A DNA stretch of 25,695 nucleotides, taken from positions 1 through 25,695 of the forward strand of contig JBMFWR010000010.1 of NCBI GenBank assembly GCA_049965095.1. The letters are read 5' to 3'. The notes under the pieces are model-generated. The model ran no database searches, was not told where the DNA came from, and saw only the letters and a program-made list of their open reading frames with translations. This document shows positions 14,841 to 22,202 of this stretch, one piece after another. Positions within the stretch are counted from its first letter, which is position 1, and every line of letters starts with the position of its first letter. A program made the translations under genes and the position numbers. Origin of the DNA: JAKAWW01 sp049965095 (GTDB taxonomy: Archaea > Micrarchaeota > Micrarchaeia > Micrarchaeales > Micrarchaeaceae).

Positions 14841-15308
14841 TTATATCTTCAGCTCTCCACTGTTTATCTTGGCTATTATCTCCTTAGGATCAGAGTTTTC
14901 TACCTTTACGCCCATGCTCTTGCAAGTTCCTATAACCTGCTTGACTTTGTCTGCAAGGCTATCTCCATACAGCGATGCCTCTTTCGAGCTTGCTATCTTC
15001 TTTACCTGCTCAATGCTTAGGTTGCCTATCACTTCGTCTTTGGTCTTTGCTCCGCTCTGCACGCCCAATTCCTTTAGTATGAGCGCGCTTGTAGGTGGTG
15101 CACCGATTTCAACCTTGAACTGCTTGGATTCCGTGTCAACAACAACCTTTACAGGTATCTTGATGCCAGAGAACTGCTCTGTCTTCTTGTTGATTTCGCC
15201 TATTATCGCATTTATGTTGACTCCAAGTGGTCCTAATGCCGGGCCAAATGGCGGTCCTCCGCTAGCCTTGCCTCCTTCTATAAGTCCGCTTATTACAACT
15301 TCTCCCAT
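14841..15308 (-). CDS. rpl11: Ribosomal protein uL11
   Basis: uL11 forms the base of the ribosomal stalk with 23S rRNA and helps recruit translation GTPases. The 155-residue protein shows the family signature GGPPFGPALGPLGVNINAII near the N-terminus, then the RNA-binding C-terminal domain with APPTSALILKELG, and ends at about IIAKINSGEL. Length is typical of archaeal L11. It follows Spt5 with only 4 bases between stop and start, the arrangement common in archaea and equivalent to bacterial nusG-rplK. The L1-L10-L12 genes that often follow are replaced here by a DNA glycosylase gene. Confidence 0.96.
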   Translation of the reverse strand: MGEVVISGLIEGGKASGGPPFGPALGPLGVNINAIIGEINKKTEQFSGIKIPVKVVVDTESKQFKVEIGAPPTSALILKELGVQSGAKTKDEVIGNLSIEQVKKIASSKEASLYGDSLADKVKQVIGTCKSMGVKVENSDPKEIIAKINSGELKI

Positions 15309-15312
15309 GCTA

Positions 15313-15762
15313 TCACTCGTTTTTTTCCGCTTTCTGGACTATTTTTGCACTGCTTCTCTTGGTCGTCACAGGTATTGAAACGACAACGTCCATAAGCTCT
15401 ACGGTTATATCATCCTTTATCTCATCTGTCTTGAGCACCTTTGCCTTGTAGCCCTTGAAAGGCCCTGTGGTAAATTCCACTATATCGCCTTTTCCAATGT
15501 CTATCGCCTTGTTCTTTGTTTCTATGAACTTGTTGATGTCTTCCTCGCTCAGCTGCTTTGGCAAGATGCCCCTTATGTTCCTGTCTTTTGATACAAAGTC
15601 CCTGAGTTTTGCTTCGTCTTCGGCTTCCACTATGATGTAGCCGCGCATTCCTTCCACAATCATTATGGAATAGATGCCGCTTTCTTCCCTTCCTACCTTG
15701 TTTTGAAGAATGTTAGCGACTATTTTTTCCTGCCCAGCGGTGACTTTTACCACAAAGTACAC
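15313..15762 (-). CDS. spt5: Transcription elongation factor Spt5 (NusG homologue)
   Basis: Spt5 binds the RNA polymerase clamp, usually with Spt4, and raises processivity. The 149-residue protein has an NGN domain (about 1-85: VVKVTAGQEKIVANILQNKV and MRGYIIVEAE) and a C-terminal KOW domain (about 90-140) with KGDIVEFTTGPFKGYKAKVL. The start codon is GTG 15762, preceded by GTGAT and a minus-strand TATATAAC about 20-28 bases upstream. SecE, often just upstream of this gene, is not here: only about 90 bases separate it from the divergent Trm5 gene. It heads the spt5-rpl11-glycosylase operon. Confidence 0.95.
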   Translation of the reverse strand: MYFVVKVTAGQEKIVANILQNKVGREESGIYSIMIVEGMRGYIIVEAEDEAKLRDFVSKDRNIRGILPKQLSEEDINKFIETKNKAIDIGKGDIVEFTTGPFKGYKAKVLKTDEIKDDITVELMDVVVSIPVTTKRSSAKIVQKAEKNE

Positions 15763-15832
15763 AATATCACTTACAATTTATGTTATATATCTTTATGCAC
15801 TATTTATATTTGTTTCCTATGCATAAGCAATT

Positions 15833-15854
15833 TGCGCCAATGCGCGGGTGCGCA
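15833..15854 (+). promoter_or_regulatory. Overlapping alternative hairpins around the Trm5 ribosome-binding site
   Basis: Three GCGC blocks (15834-15837, 15842-15845, 15850-15853) allow two mutually exclusive hairpins. They are GCGC-CAAT-GCGC and TGCGC-GGGT-GCGCA, the latter placing GGGT of the ribosome-binding site in its loop. ATG 15857 is three bases later. A TATA element near 15800-15810 would start the RNA close to this region. A regulatory role is speculative. Confidence 0.3.
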
Positions 15855-15856
15855 CT

Positions 15857-16915
15857 ATGAAATATATAAAGATAAACGAAAAAAATGCCGAGAAGCTCAA
15901 GCGCATGCTCAAGGAGGCAAATTTGCTAGATAATAGTAGTAGTGCAAGGTATAATAAAGGTTATGTTTATTTTCCTGTAAGCGCTTCTGCCGTGAATCTT
16001 AAGGAAAGCTTTAAAAAGATTAATGTGGCTGTCGGGAAAGGCGCCAAAATCGTTTTTATGAAAGGCGCCAAAAGCGAGAAGCGCGAAACATACAACGACA
16101 AGTTGTCAAAGATTCTTACAAAAGAAGAGATGAAAGAGCTTGCAAAAGGCTATGATCTGCTAGGCAATATAGCCATAATAGAGCTTTCCGAGAACCTAAA
16201 AGGTAAGGAAAAAGAGATAGCAAGCGCGCTGCTTTCCTCTAGCCCAAACATAAAGACGGTGCTCAAAAAAGCTGGGCCTGTGCATGGCGTATATAGGACA
16301 AGGAAGCTTGAGTATGTGGCAGGCGAGCCAAGCTATATTGCGCACTATAGGGAGAACGGTTGCATATTCGAGTTCGACACAAGAAAAGTTTTCTTTTCGA
16401 ATAGGCTTTCATACGAGCGTTCCAGGATTGCAAGCCAAGTACGCGATAAAGAAAATGTAATGGTTTTCTTTGCGGGCGTAGGCCCTTTTGCAATAGAGAT
16501 AGCAAAAGCCCACAAAAGCGCCAGAATTGTTGCGATAGAGCTAAACAGGATCGCATACATGTACATGAAGAAGAACATAGAGCTTAACAAGACTAGCAAT
16601 GTAACGCCCGTATTGGGCGATGTAAGGGTAGTATCAGCACAGTTTAAAAACTTTGCAGACAGGATAGTAATGCCCATGCCAAAGACAAGCATAAGCTTCA
16701 TGGACGAGGTGCTGCTTGTATCAAAGAAGCATGCGATTGTGCATATGTATTCTTTTACAAATTCAAGCGCACCTTTTGATGAGCTCCACAAGGTGCTTTA
16801 CAATTATGCCAAAGCGCACAAGTGTAGCATTTCAATAATAAAAGAAAGAATAGTGAGGCCGTATTCCGCAAGCGAAGTAGAAATAGTTGTTGATTTTGCC
16901 ATAGACAAGCATTGA
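15857..16915 (+). CDS. trm5: tRNA (guanine37-N1)-methyltransferase, Trm5 type
   Basis: Trm5 uses SAM to make m1G37, preventing +1 frameshifts, notably on tRNA-Pro; a tRNA-Pro with G37 lies in this window. The protein (352 residues from ATG 15857) shows KGYDLLGNIAIIEL, then HGVYRTRKLEYVAGE, ENGCIFEFDTRKVFFSNRL, ERSRIASQV, the SAM-binding FFAGVGPFAIEIAKAH, VLGDVRVVSAQFKNFADRIV and MPMPKTSISFMDEVLL. The usual motif IV is N-L-P; here it is P-M-P, so the Asn is missing. The Asp that often precedes the FAGVGPF glycines is also Phe here. The GTG at 15848 (three more residues) is less likely because it overlaps the GGGTG ribosome-binding site. The gene is divergent from spt5. Confidence 0.92.
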   Translation: MKYIKINEKNAEKLKRMLKEANLLDNSSSARYNKGYVYFPVSASAVNLKESFKKINVAVGKGAKIVFMKGAKSEKRETYNDKLSKILTKEEMKELAKGYDLLGNIAIIELSENLKGKEKEIASALLSSSPNIKTVLKKAGPVHGVYRTRKLEYVAGEPSYIAHYRENGCIFEFDTRKVFFSNRLSYERSRIASQVRDKENVMVFFAGVGPFAIEIAKAHKSARIVAIELNRIAYMYMKKNIELNKTSNVTPVLGDVRVVSAQFKNFADRIVMPMPKTSISFMDEVLLVSKKHAIVHMYSFTNSSAPFDELHKVLYNYAKAHKCSISIIKERIVRPYSASEVEIVVDFAIDKH

Positions 16916-16955
16916 TGCAAGTGTTGCACTAAGTCAATGCGGCTTATCTGCAATA

Positions 16956-16967
16956 GGTATAAATATA
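16956..16967 (+). promoter_or_regulatory. TATA box for scpA-scpB
   Basis: GGTATAAATATA lies about 38-49 bases before GTG 17005. No other strong element is seen in the 89-base gap after Trm5. Confidence 0.4.
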
Positions 16968-17004
16968 TTGCATCTTATCTTATTATAGCGACTAGGGTTG
17001 TTTT

Positions 17005-17715
17005 GTGGTGCCTACAGTTGAATTGTACAAAGGCAACGGCCAGATAGACCTGGAAAGCTTTGTCAAAAATGCCACTTGGCGCGAGCTTCTGGTAGAGCTG
17101 GTCCAGAAAAACAAGCTCGACCCCTGGGACATAGACATAAGCGAAGTTGTTGATCATTACGTAAGCGCGGTTCGTGCGATGAAGGTGCTAGACCTTCACA
17201 TACCGGCAAATCTGATTCTTGCAGCCTCCATATTACTAAGGTTCAAGAGCGAAATGCTTGTTGTCAATACTGCAGAGATAGAGGAAGAAGATGGCCAGAT
17301 ACAAGAGCAGAGGGTTATGCCTGAAGTGCCTCCACTCGTTTCAAAGCTGAGATTCCAGCCTGGGCGCAAGATAACCCTTTCAGAGCTTATGGAAGCGATG
17401 AACGAGGCCATGAAGATTCAGCAATCCCATGCGCAGCAGAGGACTAAGCAGCAGGTTCCTTTAAACATAACAATAAACAGCGATGACATAGATGCCAAGA
17501 TGGACAAGGTTTACGAGCTCGTAAAGACGCGTGTTGATAAAGCCAATGTTACAACATTCAATTCTATAGCGACCGAATACAAGACCTCAGAATCAATAGT
17601 GATAGATCTATTTGTCCCTCTCCTGATGCTTATGCACTACGGGAAAGTGGAACTGCGCCAAGACATATTTTTTTCTGAAATATTTATATTGCTAAGCGAT
17701 GGTAAAAATGCCTGA
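17005..17715 (+). CDS. scpA: ScpA, kleisin subunit of an SMC complex
   Basis: ScpA bridges SMC heads in chromosome compaction and segregation. The 236-residue protein begins with a helical N-terminal domain containing ATWRELLVELVQKNKLDPWD and IDISEVVDHYVSAVRAM, then LHIPANLILAASILLRFKSE, all typical of ScpA. A charged and Gln-rich linker (about 90-155) leads to a C-terminal winged helix (about 165-230, TTFNSIATEYKTSESIVIDL). Start GTG 17005 is followed directly by a second GTG, which is an alternative. Its last 17 bases overlap the start of scpB, so the two are cotranscribed and probably translationally coupled. The smc gene is not in the window. Confidence 0.93.
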   Translation: MVPTVELYKGNGQIDLESFVKNATWRELLVELVQKNKLDPWDIDISEVVDHYVSAVRAMKVLDLHIPANLILAASILLRFKSEMLVVNTAEIEEEDGQIQEQRVMPEVPPLVSKLRFQPGRKITLSELMEAMNEAMKIQQSHAQQRTKQQVPLNITINSDDIDAKMDKVYELVKTRVDKANVTTFNSIATEYKTSESIVIDLFVPLLMLMHYGKVELRQDIFFSEIFILLSDGKNA

Positions 17716-18190
17716 AAGCGATGGCGAGTACCGGAAGATAGCTGAGGCTGCATTGTTTGCGGCAGGCAAAGCCTTGACGATAGAGGAGCTCTCCTCTATA
17801 ACAGGCGTGAGCTCTATCGGTTATCTTAAGAACATGATGGAGCAGCTTATCAAGGAATATGATGCAAGGAATAGCGCCATAACGATAACAAAGATAGGAG
17901 ATAGCTATATGATGAGCGTCAAAGACGAATACGCGCCTAAGGTTAGCGGCGTTGCCGGTTCTCCTGACCTGTCAAAAGGCGCTCTTCGCATATTGGCATA
18001 TGTAAGCAGCGAAGAGCCAGTAATGCAAAGCCAAGTGGTTAAGGCTTTTGGGCCTTCTGTATACGACTACATAAAAGAGCTTTCGGAGAAAGACTTCGTA
18101 ACCGCAGTGCGTATAGGGCGCTCCAAAAGGATTACAACTACAAAAAAATTTAGAGAGTATTTCAACATACAAAAAAAGCCTAGTATGTAG
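17699..18190 (+). CDS. scpB: ScpB, winged-helix partner of ScpA
   Basis: This 163-residue protein has two predicted winged helices. The first (about 10-80) includes IAEAALFAAGKALTIEELSS and GYLKNMMEQLIKEYD; the second (about 95-155) includes KGALRILAYVSSEEPVMQSQ and the recognition-like VYDYIKELSEKDFVTAVRIG. The final KRITTTKKFREYFNI matches the ScpB C-terminal pattern. It binds the ScpA linker in known complexes. ATG 17699 lies inside the end of scpA, a 17-base overlap. The 3' end overlaps the convergent cobalamin adenosyltransferase gene by 11 bases. Confidence 0.92.
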   Translation: MVKMPESDGEYRKIAEAALFAAGKALTIEELSSITGVSSIGYLKNMMEQLIKEYDARNSAITITKIGDSYMMSVKDEYAPKVSGVAGSPDLSKGALRILAYVSSEEPVMQSQVVKAFGPSVYDYIKELSEKDFVTAVRIGRSKRITTTKKFREYFNIQKKPSM

Positions 18191-18719
18191 GGTTGGATTC
18201 CTCTATCCCTTCAAGCCTGTTTATGTACAACGCAGCTACAAAAAGGTATGATGATAACCTATTGACATACTTGTATATGTTGGAGTATTTTTCTTCATTT
18301 ACTCTGACAATTGACCTCTCTGCCCTTCTGCATATGGATCTTGCAACATGTATGAAAGAGGCACCTATCGAGCCGCCGGGAAGCACAAACTTGTCTAGCT
18401 TTATCGCAGATCCAAGCTCATCTATGCTTGCCTCAAGTTCCTTCACGTCGCTTTCCGATATTACTCTTGATGTAGCTGGTTTATGGGCCTTTTCCGGCAT
18501 TGAAATCTGCGCTCCAATTACAAAAAGATCGTTTTGTACGCGCCTTAGAACCTTGGCAACGCGGTCATTTGTTATGTTTGCTATGCAAAGTCCAATAAAG
18601 CTGTTGAGCTCATCTATGTCGCCTACCGCATCCAATGCAATATCGTCCTTTCTTACTCTGCCTTTTGAAGGAAGCTGCGTATACCCAGAATCGCCCATTC
18701 CTGTATAAAAGTTGCTCAT
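18180..18719 (-). CDS. pduO: Cob(I)alamin adenosyltransferase, PduO type
   Basis: The enzyme transfers the adenosyl group of ATP to cob(I)alamin, giving coenzyme B12. The 179-residue protein shows the family order: FYTGMGDSGYTQL with the N-terminal ATP loop, RVRKDDIALDAVGDIDELNS, IGLCIAN, LRRVQNDLFVIGAQIS, and FVLPGGSIGASFIHVARSIC followed by RRAERSIVRV, the second ATP-contacting segment. The start ATG has an excellent ribosome-binding site, AGGAGGGA, 6 bases upstream on the minus strand. No B12-dependent enzyme or other cobalamin gene lies in the window, so it probably acts on salvaged cobalamin, if at all. It is divergent from the methyltransferase-like gene and convergent with scpB. Confidence 0.93.
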   Translation of the reverse strand: MSNFYTGMGDSGYTQLPSKGRVRKDDIALDAVGDIDELNSFIGLCIANITNDRVAKVLRRVQNDLFVIGAQISMPEKAHKPATSRVISESDVKELEASIDELGSAIKLDKFVLPGGSIGASFIHVARSICRRAERSIVRVNEEKYSNIYKYVNRLSSYLFVAALYINRLEGIEESNPTY

Positions 18720-18792
18720 CGAATCCCTCCTAACAAGATATAGCTAGATAAAACGCAAAAATAAAATATGTTGGCATAAAGTTTGCGAAATT

Positions 18793-19596
18793 GTGTATAT
18801 TGGTAATAATACAAAAATCTCAAATTTAGCTTGTAATAAGTCAATAAAGCGCAACATATTAATATCAAAAGGATATTTTTATTATTATGGAAATTATCAC
18901 TGGTCTGAAGGCAAAAGGCGCAGCGACATTTTCTATGAAAAATCAAACGAGAGGTATAACCCTGAGCTTATCGATTTGCTGCGCTCCACTCCAGTGACAG
19001 AGTATATTGGCGTTCTTGGAGGTGGAGACCAAAATCTTACCATAATTGCTGCATTGCAAAATAAAAGCCCTGCATTGAAAAGTATAAAACTTTTTGACAT
19101 AAACCAAAACCAGATAGAAGAAAGCGCCAAGAGAATGCGGAATTATTATCCCGGCACGAATGACGAATATTTTAGCATGCTTAAAGGCTACAATCTGAGC
19201 ATAAGGGAAGACACAAAAATAACCATAGAATACAAAAACATATCAATACCAATAGCAAAAGCAAATGAAAAAGGCATATATTTTGTATATCTTTCAAATA
19301 TAGCTCCATTCAACGTGAAGATATACGACCACTATAGAATCTTCGGGAGTTGCTATATGCAAAACAATTTTACAACAAGTGACAATATCCTTGAGAAAAT
19401 GTCCAAAAATAAAAGCATACAGAATGGCAGCATTGTAATGGTGGCCGATCCTGCGCCTTACCGCGGTTATTCAAATGTGCTATTGCTGCGAAAGGATTCG
19501 CATGCTGTCCAAAATGATTATCCTTTTTCGGTTTACTATTATTACATCGACAAATCCTCTATAGTAAAGCCACTATACCCTGTCCTGAGGAAATAG
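18793..19596 (+). CDS. Methyltransferase-like protein (Rossmann, SAM-binding motif), function unknown
   Basis: This 267-residue protein has one recognisable region: EYIGVLGGGDQNLTIIAALQ (about 71-90), a glycine-rich nucleotide or SAM loop, followed by KLFDINQNQIEESAKRM (about 99-115), where Asp ends strand two as in class I methyltransferases. The Dx(N)xxQ pattern and FVYLSNIAPFNV later on recall DUF3419/BtaA-type aminocarboxypropyl or methyl transferases, but the similarity is too weak to name it. Start GTG 18793 is the only usable in-frame initiator before the conserved part; the YFYYYGNYHWSEGKRRSDIF segment (about 28-47) looks coding, so a later start is unlikely. An AT-rich element near 18763-18772 is at leaderless distance. 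There is no signal peptide. The gene is more Tyr-, Ile- and Asn-rich than its neighbours. Confidence 0.65.
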   Translation: MYIGNNTKISNLACNKSIKRNILISKGYFYYYGNYHWSEGKRRSDIFYEKSNERYNPELIDLLRSTPVTEYIGVLGGGDQNLTIIAALQNKSPALKSIKLFDINQNQIEESAKRMRNYYPGTNDEYFSMLKGYNLSIREDTKITIEYKNISIPIAKANEKGIYFVYLSNIAPFNVKIYDHYRIFGSCYMQNNFTTSDNILEKMSKNKSIQNGSIVMVADPAPYRGYSNVLLLRKDSHAVQNDYPFSVYYYYIDKSSIVKPLYPVLRK

Positions 19597-19611
19597 CAGG
19601 CAAAACATAAG

Positions 19612-19619
19612 TTTAAAAA
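19612..19619 (+). promoter_or_regulatory. TATA box for tRNA-Val
   Basis: TTTAAAAA lies 27-34 bases before the tRNA 5' end, the standard archaeal distance. Confidence 0.45.
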
Positions 19620-19645
19620 CTATTTCGCAAAATATCTACTTGTTA

Positions 19646-19720
19646 GGGCCTGTAGTCGAATGGTAAGACGCCACCTTCACAAGGTGGAGACTAGGAGTCC
19701 GATTCTCCTCGGGCCCACCA
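19646..19720 (+). tRNA. tRNA-Val, anticodon CAC, CCA encoded
   Basis: The acceptor stem GGGCCTG/CGGGCCC (one T-G pair) is followed by discriminator A and an encoded CCA, 75 nt in all. The anticodon stem CCACC/GGTGG holds the loop TTCACAA, so the anticodon is CAC (19678-19680). The D stem is short (GTC/GAC) with a GG in the loop. The T arm AGGAG-TCCGATT-CTCCT pairs fully, but its loop has C at position 55, where nearly all elongator tRNAs have U (pseudouridine). No intron is present. Confidence 0.93.
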
Positions 19721-19748
19721 TTGGCAATTCCTGCAGCTGTGGTAAGGC

Positions 19749-19756
19749 TTATAAAT
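19749..19756 (+). promoter_or_regulatory. TATA box for aIF5B
   Basis: TTATAAAT lies about 46-53 bases before ATG 19802. GGTGG (19793-19797) stands 4 bases before the start codon in the inferred leader. Confidence 0.4.
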
Positions 19757-19801
19757 TGCAAAATGCATCTATAAAGTCTATAGCATGACTTCGGTGGTAT
19801 T

Positions 19802-21559
19802 ATGATAAGACAGCCTATAATATCTGTAATGGGTCACGTTGACCACGGAAAAACGACCCTTCTTGATCGCATACGCAATTCTACTATCGCCGCAAAGGAG
19901 GCAGGAGGGATAACCCAGCACATCGGCGCAAGCGAAGTTCCTATAGATGTTGTAAACAAGATCTGCGGCAATTTGTTGAAAAGCTTTGGAGTGAAGATTA
20001 CAATACCCGGGCTCCTTTTCATAGACACGCCAGGGCATGAGGTATTCACCAACCTCAGGAAAAGGGGAGGCAGCATTGCCGATATTGCTATTCTTGTTGT
20101 TGACGTGACAAAGGGTTTCGAGCCGCAGACAGTTGAAGCCGTGAATATACTTAAAGAATATAAAACTCCGTTTATAGTGGCTGCAAACAAGGTTGATCTG
20201 ATAACAGGATGGCACAATACCAAGCTTAGCAGCATACAGCAAGCATTAGAGAAGCAAAGCGACTATGTAGAGGCAGAGCTGCAAAATCGAATATATGACC
20301 TTATAGGAAGGCTTAGCGGCCTGGGCCTTAATAGCGAATTGTATACTAATGTAACAAGCTTTCAAAAAGAGATAGCTATAGTGCCATTGAGTGCGAAGAC
20401 AGGCGAGGGCATAGCGGAGCTTCTGATGCTCATAACAGGGCTTTCCCAGAAGTTCCTGGAAGAGAAACTAAGTATAGAAGTAAACGGTCCAGCAAAAGGC
20501 ACAATACTAGAGAAAAGTGAGCTTAAAGGCCTTGGAATGACTGTCGATGTAATACTATATGACGGCTCCCTCGCAACTAACGATATTGTTGCCTTTGCAA
20601 CACCCAATGGCGTTTCAACAGCTAAGGTAAAAGCCCTGCTCAAACCAAAGCCTTTGCAGCAGATAGGCGACTCTAACCAATATGTATATGTGGACAAGGT
20701 GAGCGCAGCCACAGGAGTAAAAATCGGCGGCAACGGTTTCGATGAAGCAATGCCCGGATCACCTATCATGCAGGTTGTAGGCACCGATTATGGCAAGGTG
20801 ATAAGTTCTGAAATAGGCGATATATTCAAGGTAGATCCTGTAGGCATAGTGCTCAAGGCGGATTCGATAGGAAGCATAGAAGCCATTTCAAAGCTGCTTG
20901 GTGCCGAAGGAATAAAAATAAGCAAGAAAGGCGTTGGCAATGTAACAAAGAGAGATATTGCTGATGCGTTTGCAATGTATTCCTCTGATCCGCTGAGCGT
21001 AGCTGTGCTTGCATTTAACGTGAAGGTTGACAGTGAGGCCGATGAAGCATCAAGGATAAGCAACGTGCCTATAGTAAGCAGCAACATCATTTACAAGCTG
21101 ATAGAGGACTACAAGGCGTTTATAGACTCCAGAAAGAGAGATATAGAGCGCAAGGTATCTGAAAGGATAACTATGCCCGCCCAGATAGAGGTTCTCCCAA
21201 ATTCGTGCTTTAGGGCGTCACATCCTGCCATATTCGGCGTAAGCATAATCGGTGGAAAGCTCAAGGCGGGATATCGCCTTATGAATCAATCTGGAATTGT
21301 TGTTGGCAGGGTAAAAGAGATGCAAAACGAGGGCACCCCTATAGAGGTTGCCCAAAAGGGCGAGAGCGTTGCCATATCAATGGATGATGTCACTTTTGGA
21401 AGGCAAATAAGGGAGAATCAGATGCTTTATACGGATATAAGCGACAGCGAGGCAGAAATGCTCAAAGGTGAGTATGCAAACCTGCTCAATAGCGAGGAGC
21501 TGGCGCTTCTTGAAAAGATTCTCTCTATAAAGAGGAATTCAAAGGGCTCTCTTGTGTGA
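19802..21559 (+). CDS. infB: Translation initiation factor aIF5B (IF2-like GTPase)
   Basis: aIF5B promotes joining of the ribosomal subunits. The 585-residue protein starts directly with the G domain: P-loop GHVDHGKT (11-18), switch I AGGITQHIGA with T38, switch II DTPGHE (75-80), NKVD (129-132) and SAKTGEGI near 197-204. Domains II, III and IV follow, with the archaeal/eukaryal segments KGTILEKSELKGLGMTVDVI and VAVLAFNVKVDSEADEASRI. The eukaryal N-terminal extension is absent, as in other archaea, and no intein interrupts the G motifs. ATG 19802 is preceded by GGTGG. The 3' end is 3 bases from the convergent XRE-CBS gene. The first in-frame codons match the family N-terminus (IISVMGHVDHGKTT). 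Confidence 0.97.
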   Translation: MIRQPIISVMGHVDHGKTTLLDRIRNSTIAAKEAGGITQHIGASEVPIDVVNKICGNLLKSFGVKITIPGLLFIDTPGHEVFTNLRKRGGSIADIAILVVDVTKGFEPQTVEAVNILKEYKTPFIVAANKVDLITGWHNTKLSSIQQALEKQSDYVEAELQNRIYDLIGRLSGLGLNSELYTNVTSFQKEIAIVPLSAKTGEGIAELLMLITGLSQKFLEEKLSIEVNGPAKGTILEKSELKGLGMTVDVILYDGSLATNDIVAFATPNGVSTAKVKALLKPKPLQQIGDSNQYVYVDKVSAATGVKIGGNGFDEAMPGSPIMQVVGTDYGKVISSEIGDIFKVDPVGIVLKADSIGSIEAISKLLGAEGIKISKKGVGNVTKRDIADAFAMYSSDPLSVAVLAFNVKVDSEADEASRISNVPIVSSNIIYKLIEDYKAFIDSRKRDIERKVSERITMPAQIEVLPNSCFRASHPAIFGVSIIGGKLKAGYRLMNQSGIVVGRVKEMQNEGTPIEVAQKGESVAISMDDVTFGRQIRENQMLYTDISDSEAEMLKGEYANLLNSEELALLEKILSIKRNSKGSLV

Positions 21560-21562
21560 TAA

Positions 21563-22081
21563 CTACAGAAGGTCTTCAGCCGTTATTATTCCGACTATCC
21601 TTCCATGGTCCCCGACAAGTACAGCTTTAGAAGCTTTGAGCAGGGATTTTATTGTGCTAAGCGTGGTGCTTTTGTCAATTATCGGAAAAGGTTCTTTCAT
21701 TATCTTGCTTATCCTATCATAGCTGTGAACCCATATCATGTCGCTGGTGCTCACGCTTCCTATGATAATACCATTGTCTACAACTGGAAATTGCGATATG
21801 CCATATTTTTTGCTTAGTGTCGCCAATCTGCCCACAGTATCGTTTGGCTTTGCATGTATGACCTTTTTGTTCATTACCTCCAGCGCTACTGACTCTTTTG
21901 GCGAGCTTTGCTCAAGCGCCGTGAATATTGCAACAGCTACTCCATAGCTTGGGTTGACAAGCCCTCTCTCTATCTTTGTAAGCAACGATTGGCTTATGCC
22001 TGCTTTACTTGCAAGTGCCTTTTGCGTAATTCCAAGCACTTTCCTTTTTGACGCTATGAGCCTTAAATCAGGGAATTCCAT
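21563..22081 (-). CDS. XRE-type HTH and CBS-pair transcriptional regulator
   Basis: This 172-residue protein has an N-terminal XRE helix-turn-helix (about 6-58: LIASKRKVLGITQKALASKA, GISQSLLTKIERGLVNPSYG) fused to two CBS domains (about 66-120 and 124-172). The CBS repeats end SVSTSDMI and GIITAEDLL. CBS pairs bind adenosine-containing ligands such as AMP, ATP or SAM, so the protein is a plausible metabolite-sensing regulator. Start ATG 22081 has GGTGA about 9 bases upstream on the minus strand. It is divergent from metK across a 121-base gap with a 14-base perfect palindrome, which suggests it may autoregulate or control metK. Ligand and target are inferred and not shown. Confidence 0.88.
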   Translation of the reverse strand: MEFPDLRLIASKRKVLGITQKALASKAGISQSLLTKIERGLVNPSYGVAVAIFTALEQSSPKESVALEVMNKKVIHAKPNDTVGRLATLSKKYGISQFPVVDNGIIIGSVSTSDMIWVHSYDRISKIMKEPFPIIDKSTTLSTIKSLLKASKAVLVGDHGRIVGIITAEDLL

Positions 22082-22125
22082 ACTATGTTTTCACCATGTG
22101 CTTTTTATTGGTTCCTACAGTATTT

Positions 22126-22139
22126 ATTCATATATGAAT
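22126..22139. promoter_or_regulatory. 14-base palindrome, candidate operator between the XRE-CBS gene and metK
   Basis: ATTCATATATGAAT is a perfect inverted repeat in the divergent promoter region, 45 bases from the XRE-CBS start and 64 bases from metK. It adjoins a minus-strand AATAAATA element (22120-22127), so a bound dimeric XRE protein could occlude TBP there. Such AT-rich palindromes also arise by chance. Confidence 0.4.
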
Positions 22140-22168
22140 TTTTATGACAATTATATTTTAATAGTTGA

Positions 22169-22177
22169 ATATTTAAA
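22169..22177 (+). promoter_or_regulatory. TATA box for metK
   Basis: ATATTTAAA lies 26-34 bases before ATG 22203. GGTG (22194-22197) stands 5 bases before the start codon. Confidence 0.45.
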
Positions 22178-22202
22178 CTTTTAGAAATGCAAAGGTGCTT
22201 AT

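Noticed and set aside
18193..18708. Long open frame on the plus strand opposite the cobalamin adenosyltransferase
   Set aside because: It is a Ser/Leu-rich mirror of a well-conserved gene on the other strand, with no ribosome-binding site or motif.
19785..19805. Six-codon upstream frame whose stop overlaps the aIF5B start
   Set aside because: It is very short and contains the ribosome-binding site of infB; nothing beyond chance supports translation.
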